DNA of 64,000 bases from Thozetella sp. PMI_491 (lineage: Eukaryota; Ascomycota; Sordariomycetes; Chaetosphaeriales; Chaetosphaeriaceae): positions 591,966 to 655,965 of the forward strand of contig MU270034.1 of NCBI GenBank assembly GCA_021432635.1. The letters are read 5' to 3'. Position 1 is the stretch's first letter; each line of letters opens with the position of its first letter. Made by a program: the position numbers and the translations under genes. Positions 9,585 through 21,188 of the stretch are shown here, one piece after another. A model generated the notes under the pieces. It worked only from the letters and a program-made list of their open reading frames with translations. It made no database searches and was not told where the DNA came from.

Positions 9585-10910
9585 TCGCTCTCTCTCTACA
9601 ACAGCAAAAGCGAAAGTAAGGGCTTATTTCTAACGAACGTCTAATTGAGGGCGTCGCAGCAAGGTAGCCCAGAGCAGAGAAAAGTAGAGGATTATAAACC
9701 CGGGTTTGCGCACAACTCCTCGGGCGAGTCTCGTATCCTTGCAGTATCAATGACGTGGAAGACATCCCAAGAAGGAAGTAGAAGACGTGACGGCCGGGAA
9801 ACCCGTCATAGTAGTGTCATGACTCCCCCCCATTGGACGGGGGATTAAAGAGAGCCAATGAGGCATAGTACGCCTGCCCGCTGGCCGGTAATAATATATC
9901 TTTGACATGGAATAATACAAGCCAACTGTCCCAGTCTCGTGCATCTGGCGCAGTGGAGAGAATGTCGGCTCGTTGGCGGGGCTGGACCAATAGTGGCTCC
10001 ATCGCATCAACGTTTTCGCGCGCAGCCCAGATTGCGGGGCTTTGATGTAGTACTACGTCCAGAGGCGCCTGATTGGTCGATTGTCGGTCTAGGTGACTGG
10101 CCAATTGTTGCTTTGCCCGTTATGCTTCTCAAATTTGGACCCAAAATAGTAGAAAATCCAACGACGGTAAATTGTTAATGGCTAATTGTCAATATCCAGG
10201 AACTTGGCCGGAGGCGTGGTCGTCAACGGTGAGAATGTTTCGAGGAAGGTCCACGCCTTCTAGACCTAGAATGGAGATCATGGAGAAGGACCTAGGTGCA
10301 ATTCACAAGTCCGTCCAGGGCTAGAGTAACTTAATGTACGGCATTAAAGCTAGCGCCGACTTTGATACCCGTCATATAATAGCTGTCTCTGAGGCGGTCA
10401 TCGAGCTGGCGGATGTGAGTGCCTTGCTTGCCTTCGATAAAGCAGCCTGACGACAATGGAGTGGCCTGGAACTGACCACTGTCGTCACCAAAGAGAATGC
10501 CAATGCTTGACTTAGTACAGTCCCGTCCATCTAGTACGGTGTTATGTGCCAAGCATCTCCTTCCAAATGCTTCACCGCATTGTCACAAGTATTTTACCAG
10601 ACTCGGGGGACAAGATTCACGATAATATTCTTCCTTTACATGTTGGGGTGGTCGGAGCAACAGAATGGTTGAGGTTCCAAGTTGTAAATACCAAACTCGC
10701 TGTAGAGATCGCCTCCCGGGTAGGCCCTCATCACACTCCAATGCATGATGAGCTACATAGTATTATGCTCTATAGCTATGGCAATTATGCACTTTGAATT
10801 GATGCGAGTGAATATAGGCACGCATATGAGGGGCTGCTTCCTTATCTATGTTCGCCTGTACTCACGGCAGACTGAAGACGGGAAGATGTGCACAGAGGCT
10901 ATAAGAACCA

Positions 10911-10944
<34 letters not shown>

Positions 10945-10951
10945 GCGCGCG
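10911..10951. repeat. (CA)n(CG)n compound microsatellite
   Basis: About 16 CA dinucleotides are followed directly by about five CG dinucleotides. Alternating purine-pyrimidine tracts of this kind can adopt Z-DNA. No gene overlaps it. Confidence 0.85.
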
Positions 10952-11245
10952 CTGTAGTCAGATTGATATGCCAGAAACATTGGAATTGAGTGGATAGATC
11001 CCCTAGTTTTAATTTTACTTAGTTATCAAGCTAGGGTTATAAATGGGCGGCCTCTGCTAAAAAGTTGAATATCTCTAACCTGCTAATACCATTACCGCGC
11101 GGTGCCGACGGTGGAGAGTGCCTCTTCCCATAACTGGGTAGTTTTCCCGAGGCTGCTCAAGATATAACCGGAAAGATGAAAGAGCAACTCTCATTACCAC
11201 CATATAGATAACTCGGTCCACTAGCTAAGCACATATACCTGGGGC

Positions 11246-11280
11246 TTGTAAGGTGTTGATGTACCTTTAGCACCTTACAA
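11246..11280. repeat. Short inverted repeat (10-bp perfect arms)
   Basis: TTGTAAGGTG at 11246-11255 pairs with CACCTTACAA at 11271-11280 across a 15-bp loop. It may be a hairpin, the end of a miniature element, or the 3' region of the oxidase gene, whose stop lies 221 bp away. Confidence 0.5.
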
Positions 11281-11500
11281 TAGGCTATTACTGCACCATG
11301 TTTGTATAATTAATTAACTACAGCTATAGCTATGCCTATATACATAGTCACTGTTCATATATACGTTTGGCTTGGAAGGTTTTGCTTACCTGTGCAACAA
11401 AAAGCCCCCATTAATTCACGTTACGCATGCGGAAAGCTCTCATCCCCCCATGGGAGATAGCGTATGCAAGAGGAATCAAGTCTTCCAATCAATGTATATT

Positions 11501-13656
11501 CTAAGCTTTGCAAAGCTTTCCATCCAACTGTTGGACCCAAAGCTCACTTCCGACACAGTGGAAGCACCATTGCAGTCCGTTCGGATCGTACTTTTGTTTG
11601 ATAGCGAGCAACTTCTCGTAGTTTTCTCCCCAGAACGACCGCTGCCAGTTGGGCTCGTATGAATCGGCCTACCAGCTTGTTAGCAATCTACCAACTCATC
11701 GTAAATGCTTTCCCTTCTAACCTCATTAAAGTATGCCCCAGTATTAGGCTCGAGTGCTCGAAGTGCCGCGCCCTTGACGTTGGTCATTCCGTCAACCGTC
11801 GTAAGGATTTGCGTATATGGAAGTCCGTCATTCCACCCTTCGCTCGTGTACAAGTGAACCACTGTATCGCGCCAGCTAGCCAGAAGTGAATTGTCTACCT
11901 CAGCTGAGCTGGCGGACATGCATCCTCCGATGGATGGATTCGAGACACCACCCTGTTCCCGCGACGTTAGTGCCGAATCCTTGATCAGCCGTGTTATTAT
12001 GAGCAAATCTATACCTTCGGGGATTCTTCTTTCGGGCCGATCAGTTCCAGGATCTTGGCTAATTTTGCAGGATCCTGAACAAGGCTCTTTTTGGTAAGCA
12101 GTCTTGTTGTAGTAGTGCTACCACTGCCTCCAGCAGCACCCTGACGCGGGAGGGTGTTCCATGCGCCGATCCAACTAGAAAAATAGTTTATATTCGTTGT
12201 GAATGAAGTCGTACCTTCTGATTCAGCGGCTTCCAAAAGCGAGAGTAGGGGCTCAGCGAGGTTCTCTGCGGTGCCATTTGGCTTGTTGTACAGCATGAAC
12301 AGTCCATAGAATGTAAGGGTCGGGAACGAAGGAGCGCCTTGGATCATGTAATATCCCTGGTAGCCTCCCTCCTTCATGGCTGGAAATTTAGCATGCACAT
12401 TTGCCATCAATTCCCACCAACAGGAGTTGCACGTGGTATTCTTGGTAGCCACCACCATCCAGGTAGTTGCCTGTGGCATCGGATACGCCTTCACGGTAAG
12501 CTCGGTGATCACGCCGAAGGTACCTCCACCACCGCCACGGATAGCCCAGAGCAAGTCGGCGTTTTGACACGCATTCGCCATGACAATATCTCCGCTAGGT
12601 GTCACAACGACGGCCTGGATAATGTTGTCCGCGCCCATCCCGAATTCACTTGTGAGCCAGCCGTGTCCGCCTCCCGTGGCCCAGCCTACAAGGCCGACAT
12701 CCTGGTTACTATTAGCTTCCCTTCCTAGCTTGAGACGGTCTGTGAGAAAAATATGGAGCCACGTGCATAGTTTGTTCCTCCGACCACTGCAAGGTTGAGC
12801 TTGGAAGCAGCCTGGAAGGCTTCGTCATCTTGCACGCCGGCTCCGACTGTTAGAGCTTCCTGAGGCTCCACATCTATGCACATGCAGTTCTCGCATTTCG
12901 GTTGGAACGCTTTGACATGTTCAATATTCTTCATGTTATGAGTCCAGATACTTCATGTCGGTCAGTCTTTTGATTTGAACGTGCAAGTATTCCAAAGGGC
13001 TTACGAAAGACTTCCAGCCGCAGTGCTCCTGCAAAGTACTTTAGCAGTCTTGTTCGTTTAAGCATTACACTTTAATATCATGACGCACCTGATACTGCTG
13101 TGGCCTGTATTCTTCACGTTAAGTCGCAAATTGTTATTGTTCGCAAACCTGACAGCTTCCTGGACATGCACCGCTTCTGTAGCGTTGACTACGTAGCGAG
13201 GATACTTCCCAAACGTGCAGCCCCGCGCTCCTGCCTGCGGGTCTCCAGTTATGCTGGTTCCATTTCGGAAAATCGGGTTGCAGCTGTTGTCCGCCCACCG
13301 GGGATTGTGTATGCTGGCTGGATCATTAGTGTGAAATTCCATTGTGGTCCATTCACCCATAATCTTCTCGCAAGCCTGGTCGCTGTAGTTTGGCTGATCT
13401 GTATAGCAGACCGACGCTGGAAGATATGTTTGGATCAACCGGCCAGACACAGAAGCGTTCAATGAACCCCAATCGGATTCAGATGGCCAACATGCCTCGT
13501 CTGGGCTCTAAACATGAACTCCAGTTAATACCAGCAGTATCTCAGTGCGTAGAGATTCTTCCTGGGGGTACTTACACATTTGCAATCTGTAGCCAACATC
13601 AAGGTGCAATGCAGACCGAGTAGTGAGAGAGCTACTAAAGCCGTTTTCCCCCGCAT
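11501..13656 (-). CDS. Secreted FAD-linked oxidoreductase, BBE-like, 603 aa
   Basis: Seven exons, all phase-consistent: 13576-13656, 13089-13507, 13005-13028, 12763-12950, 12015-12715, 11722-11952 and 11501-11668. Exon 3 is only 24 bp. The intron between exons 4 and 5 (47 bp, GTGGCT donor) is the least certain. A signal peptide covers residues 1-22. The PCMH FAD-binding domain (FAD_binding_4) shows RYVVNAT, NTGHSS running into RSTAAGSLS across two introns, and GWATGGGHG plus GMGADN. The C-terminus has the BBE signature NWQRSFWGENYEKLLAIKQKYDP followed by GSELW, here with LQWCFHCV in place of the usual LFYVHHG-like stretch. Members oxidise alcohols, sugars or alkaloid-type metabolites with O2. 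The GH supplies the usual His-FAD bond; I see no Cys at the second covalent site. Secreted; substrate unknown. Confidence 0.85.
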
Positions 13657-15236
13657 TGTGGAACGAATGAATGTGGTAGGGTGTTCAGAGTAAGCTTAGC
13701 AAGGAGCTTGATTGCCAGTAAGATTGAGGATGCCTTCCGTTAAGAAAGGTCTACCTTGGCCGCCCGCGAGAAATACCTACTGCTGTGCCGCTGGAATCCT
13801 ACAATCTAATTGGTTCCGCTTTAGGAAAGTCGGACCGCTCAACCAATTTATTAAAGTCGCCAAGCCCCACGTATCCTAATACCCGCGCCCAGTCGACCGA
13901 CTGTGTGTGTGCAGTCAACCTGGCCTTGCGGGGCCCAAGGACCGAAGGATCGCATATGCATACATTACGCTGGTAGAGGTAGGTGCGCCGGACCGTGAAA
14001 CCGACCCGGCTTCTGAACTCTCGTCGCTAATAGAACATTCTGAGTAGACGACGAACAGTACGGAGTTGCCTCTTGCTTCTATACTTCTATACTAGATAAA
14101 TTCCACCACTGGTCTTTATTAAATTAGACGTTGGAGCATTATGCTCCAAAGGGCATTTCGTCGCTCAACAGGCCTTGCAGGCGGGACTTTAGGGAAACAC
14201 TCCCCCTTGTTTAGGCGGAGGTATAATTGCGTTCGGCCATTCTCGGGTATACCTGAGAGGAAGCAGGAGCGATCGTGTAGCTTTCGAGGCATGTAACATC
14301 GAAGAATTATGAAAGGATTCCACAGCGGATGCCAGGCCGCAAAGGATTTTGCAACGCATCGACTTACGCAAATGGAACTCATCTGAGTATCTTCGTATGC
14401 ATATGACTCCTATGAAGGTGTAATTCAGGATAGAATTTGTTCTTTACGGCCTAGCTAATGACGACGGAAATTATATGGCATTGGCGGTGAAAATATCACA
14501 TGAATTCGGTCATGGCCTACTTCTACTGCAGTCTCTGCAATATGTTTGCTGGTCAGTCTGTTTCATGGCTTCCGAGACAACATTGGGGGACTGGTTCACT
14601 CCGAATCAGTCCTTTACAGCCTTGCGCCGAGGACTGGTCGGACAGCACTGCCGTTCGCTATACCAAGATCGAGGTACAAAGGTACCTCCCTATTCGCTAA
14701 AACCTAGTCGGTAGGACGGCACCACTACCCAGCCCCAACTGTCATGGCGCTGGCGCATAGGATATGCTAGGTGTAGACATAGATCACGCCCCCACATGAT
14801 GACCGACCAGACCCTACATGATTAGCAGTCACATGACACCCACCATCACCGACAACACTTCGCTATGTTTACAACCGGAGATGGCTCCTTCTTGCTTTTT
14901 CTTTTCAGTTTAGTATTTTTGTAAATACCACATGTTAATATTACAGCTTTGCCTGCTCTCCATCGTACCCTCACAATACTCAATTTGGCGGGAGAGAACG
15001 GCCAAGATTAAGGGAAGTAAAATTTCGGCTTAAATGGGGCTCCTCATTACACCTCTAACCGACAGTAAGTAAATAAATTAAACGGGGTATATGTGTCTAG
15101 GGTAAGAGGTATCGTGGCCCGGCGCCCACCTCTCTCTGCTCATTAATACTCTTGTTTCGCTAGAAGGCAAATAAACTGATATTCTAAAAGTTTGCTTTAG
15201 CCCTCCTCTTTGTAATTAGTCCATGTAATGTCACAT
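13657..15236. other. Intergenic stretch between the oxidase and the HeLo-TPR-GTPase gene
   Basis: I see no gene in this 1.6 kb. Short open frames near 14119-14382 and 14475-14714 lack motifs or plausible splice partners. A 19-bp palindrome at 14131-14149 (TTGGAGCAT-T-ATGCTCCAA) is the only clear structure. Confidence 0.5.
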
Positions 15237-18074
15237 TTACTTCCGTCTTAAACGACTGATCCACCCTGTTCCTTTCTCTTTCTTCTGACCCTCAGCCTGC
15301 ACACAGTATCGGGCTGCGACTTCCAAAACTCTGCACATGCTGTTACGATTAGAAAGGGAACACTCGACATACGCCTTCGCGCCGATCCTTTTAGCCATTG
15401 CCTCGCCCTATGCACGGTACCATAAATGTCAGAATTTTAACTTTCGGAAATGTTTTGATGGCTATCCCATACCTGTTTGTGCGATACCAAAGATTGGTCG
15501 GCCGTCATCAGGTTCTCACGTGCATCTCGCTCGTCTGATTTATTCCCGACAAGTATGTACTGGGCTCCTTGCATATAATGCCAAACGTCACTAACCCACT
15601 GGTTTTCCGCGTTAGCTAGCGTAAGAAAATACTCCGCCGTGACGCAATACCTTCTTGTCAATCAAATTCAACGAGTATCTGTTTGTTGTGTCGAATACAA
15701 GCAGCACTACGTCGGTACCGGGATATAACAAGGGACGCAGGTGCTCGTAGTCTTCCTTGCCTTGTGAATCCCACATAGAGAACTCGATAATAGCTAGATC
15801 CAACTCAACCGCAAAAGTTCGTTCTGTGGCGAAGAATGAAGCGCTGTTTTTGAAACGCTTTGGTTGTTAGCTTGAGCGTATACTGACCTGGGTAGGAAAT
15901 TGGAAGGTTTACATGGCGAGTATAGCCTTTGGACAATAGCCTATTGATGTTACTTTAACCATTGCTAGGCATTCATGCTGGCTTCTTTGTTCCTTTAGAC
16001 TTACTCTAGTAGCCGAGTTTTCCCTACTCTCTGCTCCCCAATGACAATTAGTTTCTTCTCGAGTCTCATTTTGCTGACACCCAGGGTTTGTGGGACTGCT
16101 ATGTCGATACTTGGTAGACTCGAATGGCCGGGACATGTAACCTTGAGATCAACGTCCTGATCGGTATACTCTCTTTGCGAGGCAGAATTGGTGCGAGATT
16201 CAGACGCACCAGAGAGGGTAGATTGAGTCAGAGACTAGTACCCATCAGTCAGTAGATAGCTGCCGTGCAGTCTGAATGGTGTTAAGAAAAGAGTAACCAC
16301 TAACCCCGCTAAATTTCACATTGTTGCAGGTCTCTTTGGCCAGGAGCAGCCTAGCCTCGGTCGTCCCCAGAACCGGCTTTGCCCCCGCTGGTCCGACTGA
16401 AAGAGGATTATTAGACACAGTGGAGATTCTAGTTTCTTCTAAACGCAGTGCATTTAGATCGCAAGTAGCCATATTTAGCTGTGTTGTGGCGGTCGTGGCT
16501 ATTGCGGCTGTTGTCGCCATCAAATCCCGCTGTTTTCCAGCAACGCCGGCGCTACCTTGACTAGGAGCACGGGCAACCTTGCTTTCAAGGATTGCTTCCA
16601 GCATGGCTGCATATGCCTCTCCTTCGTCCACGCTGCCTGAAGCGCGGCATATGTCCACTAGAAAGATGAGCGCCTGCTCCGCACCGTTCATACCTTCGGA
16701 GCCAAGTTTTTTATATCCGCGGAGGGCTCTTCGCGCATATAATTGCGCCTCGACATAGCCTTGTTGCTGGTACAGAATCTTCACCAAGGTACAAAGGTCC
16801 AAAAGGCTGTCTTTGTCTTCAGCGTCGAGCCCGTGTGGGTTGAGCGCGATCTTGGCCATGATGGCGGACTGAGCATCGTCCCACTTGTCCATACGCACAT
16901 AACTGTCGCAGAGTAGGGATAGAACTTCGCGCTTTGAAACGCCTCTCTTATTAGGGTTATTTGAGCTTGTGAACGGGTCCGGTATACGGGACAAGCAGTT
17001 TTCCAGTAGACGGGAGGCATTTTGATAGTCATTCGCGATGAAACGTCTCCTGCCCGTTTGGAGAAGACTCTCAGCAAGATCAAGATCCAGGTCTGAGTCA
17101 GAATCAGACTCTGATCGATCCACAGTTGCCCGCAGCGACTGGGATGTTGGGCACGCTATTTTTCTTATTTCCCCCGAAGAAGTGATGGACATGCCGTAGG
17201 CCGAAGTAGTCCCATTCCTAGCGACAGAACTTGCTACCTGGCTTGATGACAGCCACGCCAATGTCGAATATGTGGATATTGGTGGGAAGAGATCCCCCAA
17301 TTCGGACCCGCCGAATAAAGATTCGCTAGCATAAGACTCCTCTCTAAGGACCGTGGAGGCTGACGAAACGACGGTGGCTGCAGATCGCACGCAACTCTGC
17401 AGATTATTCATTGTTTGCATCTCAATCTGTTGCACCTGTACCCCATTATCACTAGCGTCGGCAGTAGCCACCTCCAAGTTTTGAATGCGCATGTTGAGGT
17501 TAAGCGCGAGGCGCTCAACGTTGCAGTATATGTCGTCTAGACGAGGGAGAATACGACTCGCGGAGGTTTGTTCGGAAGCCTGGTTCCATCTGTGAGATGT
17601 CAGAGATTAGTCGCCGTGGGTCGGCATTTCTTGGTCGACTAACAGTATGATGGCCTGCAGTGACAATTGCATTGTATCTCGGAAAGTTTGGATTTGCGCT
17701 CGGTATGTCTTAATCTCCATATCGGCGGCTTCTAGTCGTAGTTGTTTTCTCGGGCCTTGTAGCAGAGAGACGTCTCGGTTCGCACGAGACAGGATCGCTT
17801 CCAGCCCCTCGAGTGCTCGCCGGCCGTCGGTCAGGCTGCGATTAATATTCGCCCAGTGAGTGCCTATGTGGCCCGTGACCGGCTGGACGATAGTTTGAAA
17901 CGTATCTTGCATGGACTCGAGCAGGGTGCGGAGAGTATCAACATCGTGCAGCATACTATCGAGTCGCTCGTCGATGGACTCGACTTGTGCGTGGAATGCC
18001 CGCAACGCGGTACTAGTCTTGAGGCAAACCCCGACGAGCGACAAGACACTCGCTGTAATGGATAGGGGATCCAT
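15237..18074 (-). CDS. HeLo-like N-terminal / TPR-like / Rho-type GTPase fusion protein, 820 aa
   Basis: Seven exons keep one frame: 17640-18074, 16305-17579, 16005-16234, 15888-15940, 15651-15823, 15473-15598 and 15237-15407. The first intron could instead use a GTCACT donor at the end of TMQL; both keep frame. Residues 1-145 start MDPLSITASVLSLVG, the hallmark of the fungal STAND N-terminal (HeLo-like, PF17111-type) helical domain. Residues about 314-479 contain helix pairs resembling the TPR stretch found in such proteins. Residues about 626-820 are a Rho-like GTPase: G1 GEQRVGKT (636-643), G3 WDSQGKEDY (682-690), G4 NKSD (741-744), G5 ECS (779-781). The residue after DxxG is Lys (K687) instead of the catalytic Gln; the switch I Thr is not evident; no C-terminal CaaX box. 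Likely a signalling or cell-death-type receptor, by inference. Confidence 0.8.
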
Positions 18075-18959
18075 CTCTTTTGTGTGTGGGCGATGGCTGG
18101 GAATCCGGATTGTCGTGACCCCAAGAAACAGTCCGAAGGTTGGAATCTAATGAGGAATACGGCATTGTGCCTGCAAGGCTTTGAGAGCACCTAGGAGGGG
18201 CACCCGCCTTGGGAAGAATGTGGCGAAGCGTTTCAGCCGTAAGAAATGCAGCTGAGCTGAGCATACAGCAAACCTGATTCGGCTTTATTTTTTGCTTTTA
18301 TTTGGGGGCTTACCGGAAAATTGGCATGCCCCTTGAATGGTCGGGAGCGAATGGTCTAATGTAACGCCCCCAAAACAGTGCAAATATAAGACGGGCGTAG
18401 AAGTTTCGCGGCGAAGGCGGACCTGGCCCTGAATAGCCTCGATTTATTCGGTATTCCATACGCTACGTTAAAATTAAGCCACGGCCTTTAAAAAACATAT
18501 ATTGGACTGATAATTTGAACAATTGGTAGTTAATTTTCATGATAGCATGATAGGGACGAAGCTAGCTTCAAGGGTGCTTTTATCCGAATCTGTTGGTGTA
18601 TGTGCTTGAGATCATCACAGAAATGGGTGGCTGCCTAAGGAGTAGAATAAGCAATCACCATACCTGCCTCGATCGGGTTAGTACCTGTTCGGGTACTCTG
18701 GGTTCAAACGAGAGGAGCCTCTCCTCTCCTTAGCTAGTTAATGTAGCCCAAAAGATTCAAGACCTAGGTACTTTCCCTGTTAACAGCTTCTATTAGTATT
18801 TCAATAGCAGCGTTAGCCATTAGTATCTAGGCCTATCTGCTAAGACTATGGACAGCTGCCCCTATGCCGGCACTGCTGTTACGCTTTCCATACTCTGCTA
18901 TTTTCTTAGCCACTGGCCTTGCACCAACAGTACCACGATAAGCCATAGCCTCTGTACCC
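18075..18959. other. Intergenic stretch
   Basis: No gene seen. The stretch upstream of the fusion gene start is its presumed promoter. A GC-containing palindromic word gagaggagcctctcctct occurs near 18710-18727. Confidence 0.45.
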
Positions 18960-19471
18960 TTACGATAAGCAGTAATATTGACTGTAGCATGATTCGAAGT
19001 CTTGAGTGTTTGAAATAATGACATGGCCGTCATCCCTGTAACAATTGAAGTGTTCGAAAGTATTGGTGCCAGTACTATTCCCTTGTCAGTGATGCTTTAA
19101 ATATAGCCGCTTCAAACTTACCCAGCAAAATCTCCAAACTTTAAATCTGAAGGATTCTTGTTAAGGGTCGCTTGAAACCAGACTCCAGTGCTAAATCGGC
19201 ATTCATGCAATCCCCACAGCCAGGCACTCCAACCGCGGCCTTCGTCGCTGATTGCACAACTGTTCTCGCCGGCCGGCTGCTGACCATTCATTGACCCAAA
19301 CTTTTAAACAGTCAGTACCAAAGACAGACAATTTAACCAGTAATGACTTACAAACATCCAAGACGTCATATAACCTCCTCCAGCGTTATTTTTGGTAAAG
19401 CAGTCGGCCAGATGTACCTCGCTAGCTGCAGCAAGGGAGAAAAGAAGTGATACAGTGGCAAAGGTCCGCAT
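18960..19471 (-). CDS. Small secreted cysteine-rich protein, 137 aa, six Cys
   Basis: Three exons in phase: 19352-19471, 19122-19300 and 18960-19074, with GTAAGT donors and aag/tag acceptors. Residues 1-17 are a signal peptide. The mature protein of about 120 residues has exactly six Cys (24, 55, 74, 111, 129, 135), suggesting three disulfides, and is rich in aromatic residues and Gly. The start VHLADCF and end SCYSQYYC resemble a widespread fungal family of small secreted proteins with a HLxDC start; I recall no assigned function. It is an effector-like candidate on general features only. No gene lies within 800 bp on either side. Confidence 0.78.
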
Positions 19472-21188
19472 GGTTACCGGTATCGTTGGTTTTGATCTGT
19501 AAAAGTGGCAAGAAAGTTAAGTAAGTGTAGAGTGAGGTTACAGGTCAAATTATCTGGATGCACTCAGGCCTTTTATAGAGATTCTTATGAGCAGTTTCCG
19601 ATAAAATAGCCTCGACCACCGGGGGTGTAGATAAAGTGCAGACAGATGTCGGTTCCTCAATTAGCTAAGAATAAGAAGTTGTTGTATAAATTGCACGTAT
19701 TCAGTTCACTTTAGGTTACAGTCTTTTTTAAAAGTAATGCGAAACTAAGAACCATCTTTTGGTCTAATTAGGTATGTATGCCATAAATGAGTTAGTAAAG
19801 TTGTTCGCTTAAGAAATACGCTACTGCCTGCTTTGGTTGGCGAGGTAGTACGGCTCTAGGCATTAAAATAGCAGATCGACTGGATCCCTGAAATACTACG
19901 TTAGGGTCACTCGGTCATGTATATGGGAGGAGTCGTGCCGGGGTTATTCTCAGCTCTTCCCTTGTACCGGCCCAGGTGTACATAGTAGTCGAGATTAAAA
20001 CTTTGCATGTAACATTATCTATGTCGGTGGCGATCTGCTGTATGAAGTGAACTGATCAATTAGTGGTTACTAAGCCTATGAGCTAGCCTAGCCGAGAGGA
20101 TCTAGACCTACCGGTACATGAGATGAGGCAAATTTTCACAGCTAATCTACCTCGGCTAGAGCCGCGGCTGAGCGGCCGCACGTCTGCCTCCTTTGACCCT
20201 CCATCTGACACCATCCTTAGTTGGTAATATTCCCCTGAACTCGTTAGAGATATACGAGCCGAAACCATCATCATGTGGCGAAATTAAAAATTCACAACTA
20301 ATGAGGCCAAGTTACGAGAGCATATCGAAACGCATTAAGTTCCGCCTGAGAGGATTTGTGCCAAGACAATAGTCAGTCCGAGAGGCGGCGAGGGAAGCGG
20401 CCGGATGTTACTTCTATCGGGGTGGGGTTGGAAGGTAGTTTGGAGATGATGAGCGTCTAGGAGTAACGTGAATGAAGGATTCGATATGAGGGGCTATTTT
20501 GGTGTTTGGTGTAGTGGTCCAAGAGCACTTTGGACAAGTCTATTAGGTGCTGCGGGGAAGTTAGTGTCAACAATGGTGGTGACATCGCCTTTGCCCACAG
20601 CCTTTAGAGTTTCCGGGAGATCGGGTGTCAAATGAGAATCGATTTCTTTAAACATCATGAAGAGCTTGGGAAGCTCTCATCGTAGTCGCCTGGCTTGACT
20701 GTTTCGAGAGGGAGCCATTCAGAGAAACCAAGTTTCAACCTTACCCTTTGTCCTACGCTTGCAAATTATTATTTGCGATCAGGCCTAGTCCCAGAAATTT
20801 AGCTAGGAGCTTATTGGTATTTGGCAGCAAGAGTCAAAATAGCGCAATCTCTTATCAAAATTCAGTGGATCTTTGGTGACTGTTCAGATTGAGGAGGACC
20901 AGAGAAATGAAGGGGATGTAGACGAGATAGGCCGCTTTGCAATACTACAGAAATAGTCTTATACAAGCCTTACTTTTGCCTAGTTCTTGCCTCCACGATG
21001 TGATGCAACGTGGTCATTTTCCTCGGAAGTCCCAACTTGTCGAATTGGTTGGGGTTTTAGTATAATTAGGAACATGTCAAATCTTCGCTGCTGGACTAAT
21101 CGGAGTCGTTAACTATTCACAAATCTGCGTAGGTATAAAGTACAACCGGCTTCCAAGGTGAACCGTAGACTCGTCCCACCATAAACCA
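19472..21188. other. Gene-poor stretch containing a FucU/RbsD relic
   Basis: Apart from the relic at about 20545-20756, no gene is seen. The first 800 bp are moderately AT-rich. No transposon ends or RNA genes were recognised. Confidence 0.5.
20545..20756 (-). pseudogene. FucU/RbsD-type sugar mutarotase relic
   Basis: From 20658 downwards one frame reads MMFKEIDSHLTPDLPETL, then GKGD and VDTNFPA, matching the N-terminus of the RbsD/FucU mutarotase family (consensus L..I...LTPDLL..L...GHGD.I.I.DANFPA). After about 38 residues the similarity ends and the expected remaining 100 residues are missing, so the gene is truncated. Just upstream, in another frame (20656-20756), an open piece reading LKLGFSEWLPLETVKPGDYDE looks like the C-terminal end of another protein that I cannot name. 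The two pieces may be remains of adjacent sugar-metabolism genes. Confidence 0.5.

Larger units (their letters stand above)
9585..11500. other. Long gene-poor stretch with a possible small gene relic
   Basis: No convincing complete gene. On the minus strand about 10331-10560 an open segment encodes roughly 75 residues with several Cys and RDCTKSSIGILFGDD; a second open segment at about 10625-10740 encodes GGDLYSEFGIYNLEP. They could be two exons of one decayed or unrecognised gene, but I could not join them with good splice sites. The rest holds a microsatellite and a short inverted repeat, listed separately. Confidence 0.35.

Noticed and set aside
16005-16069. Independent small GTPase gene starting at the ATG at 16069
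   Set aside because: The frame continues upstream without a stop to an acceptor at 16234 and joins the preceding exon in phase, so a fusion fits better. Kept as the main alternative.
20498-20545. tRNA-like A-box word tggtgtagtgg
   Set aside because: No matching B box (GGTTCRANTCC) or cloverleaf follows within tRNA distance.
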